Assembly (NCBI RefSeq): GCF_017302985.1
Contig: NZ_JAFIMU010000012.1
Coordinates: 62,001-126,000, forward strand
Reading direction: 5' to 3'
Source: Corallococcus macrosporus
GTDB lineage: Bacteria > Myxococcota > Myxococcia > Myxococcales > Myxococcaceae
Length of the DNA stretch: 64,000 nt
Notes under the pieces: model-generated
Databases searched by the model: none
Told to the model about the DNA's origin: nothing
The model's input: only the letters and a program-made list of their open reading frames with translations
Translations under genes and position numbers: made by a program
In this document: positions 63,894-64,000 of the stretch, in pieces
Numbering within the stretch: the stretch's first letter is position 1
How the letters are laid out: each line of letters starts with the position of its first letter

Positions 63894-64000
63894 TCACTCG
63901 GGCTTGGGCCCCTCGCTATCACCCTTCTCGGGCGATGGGGGGCTTTCCAGGATGCTGGAGCTGACCTTCTGGCTCCGCTCCGCGGCGGCCATGGCCTCCT
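63894..64000 (-). CDS. 3' end of a gene, possibly scpB (cut by the window)
   Basis: The minus-strand frame is open from the right edge to a TGA at 63896-63894. The visible 34 residues are a charged, disordered C-terminal tail (EAMAAAERSQKVSSSILESP and then PSPEKGDSEGPKPE). In many bacteria, including myxobacteria, scpB (chromosome segregation) lies just upstream of rluB, which is the only basis for the name. The gap to rluB is 27 bases. Confidence 0.5.
   Translation of the reverse strand, partial: EAMAAAERSQKVSSSILESPPSPEKGDSEGPKPE

Overview
The window is very GC-rich, densely packed DNA with strong third-position GC. Its gene content points to a myxobacterium of the Myxococcaceae (Corallococcus/Myxococcus type): a Ser/Thr kinase fused to a formylglycine-enzyme-like domain, an FHA-containing sigma-54 activator, an ADYC-domain secreted protein, many lipoproteins, HEAT and TPR proteins, and a divergent type VI secretion locus. 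The species call is inference. I see no rRNA or tRNA gene, insertion sequence, prophage or CRISPR array.

Left third (1-16.6 kb): end of a small membrane protein; an RtcA-like RNA cyclase whose catalytic histidine position reads Glu; a secreted CocE/X-Pro dipeptidyl-peptidase hydrolase divergent from an ADYC protein; a kinase-FGE fusion overlapping an FHA sigma-54 activator; a Bcp-type peroxiredoxin; two tandem paralogous Tiki/ChaN-like lipoproteins separated by two small reverse genes; and a secreted subtilase.

Middle (16.8-33.1 kb): a complete STM4011-STM4015 cassette. It has an alkaline-phosphatase-superfamily hydrolase and two radical SAM proteins on the plus strand, facing an ATP-grasp-like protein and an LRR protein on the minus strand. 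The cassette is widespread but its function is unknown. The LRR protein here carries added WGR and TIGR02996 domains. Then come an OmpA-family protein, an HlyD-like protein, two lipoproteins (one with a JAMM/RadC-like motif), the MrfA/MrfB (YprA/YprB) DNA-repair pair, an ArsB/NhaD-type transporter, a DUF1877-like protein and a lipoprotein.

Right part (33.1-61.1 kb): a type VI secretion locus. A predicted c-di-GMP-binding MshEN protein, a VgrG-like spike and a long heptad-type protein form a plus-strand operon. It converges on a long minus-strand series: gene of unknown function, degenerate adenylate-forming enzyme, PAAR-like DUF4280, IglI-family, TssG, TssB, TssC, Hcp-like, TssK, TssE, VgrG, stand-alone beta-helix needle, TssF, TssL, a small gene, TssM, TssJ. 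No ClpV (TssH) and no recognisable TssA is present. Upstream lie a double cyclic-nucleotide-domain/TPR protein and a HEAT-repeat lipoprotein. The window ends with an RluB-type pseudouridine synthase carrying a very long Gly/Arg-rich repeat tail and the 3' end of a gene that may be scpB.

Most adjacent same-strand genes overlap or are separated by fewer than 20 bases, so translational coupling is likely common. Coordinates use the start codon I consider most likely, which is often downstream of the longest open frame.
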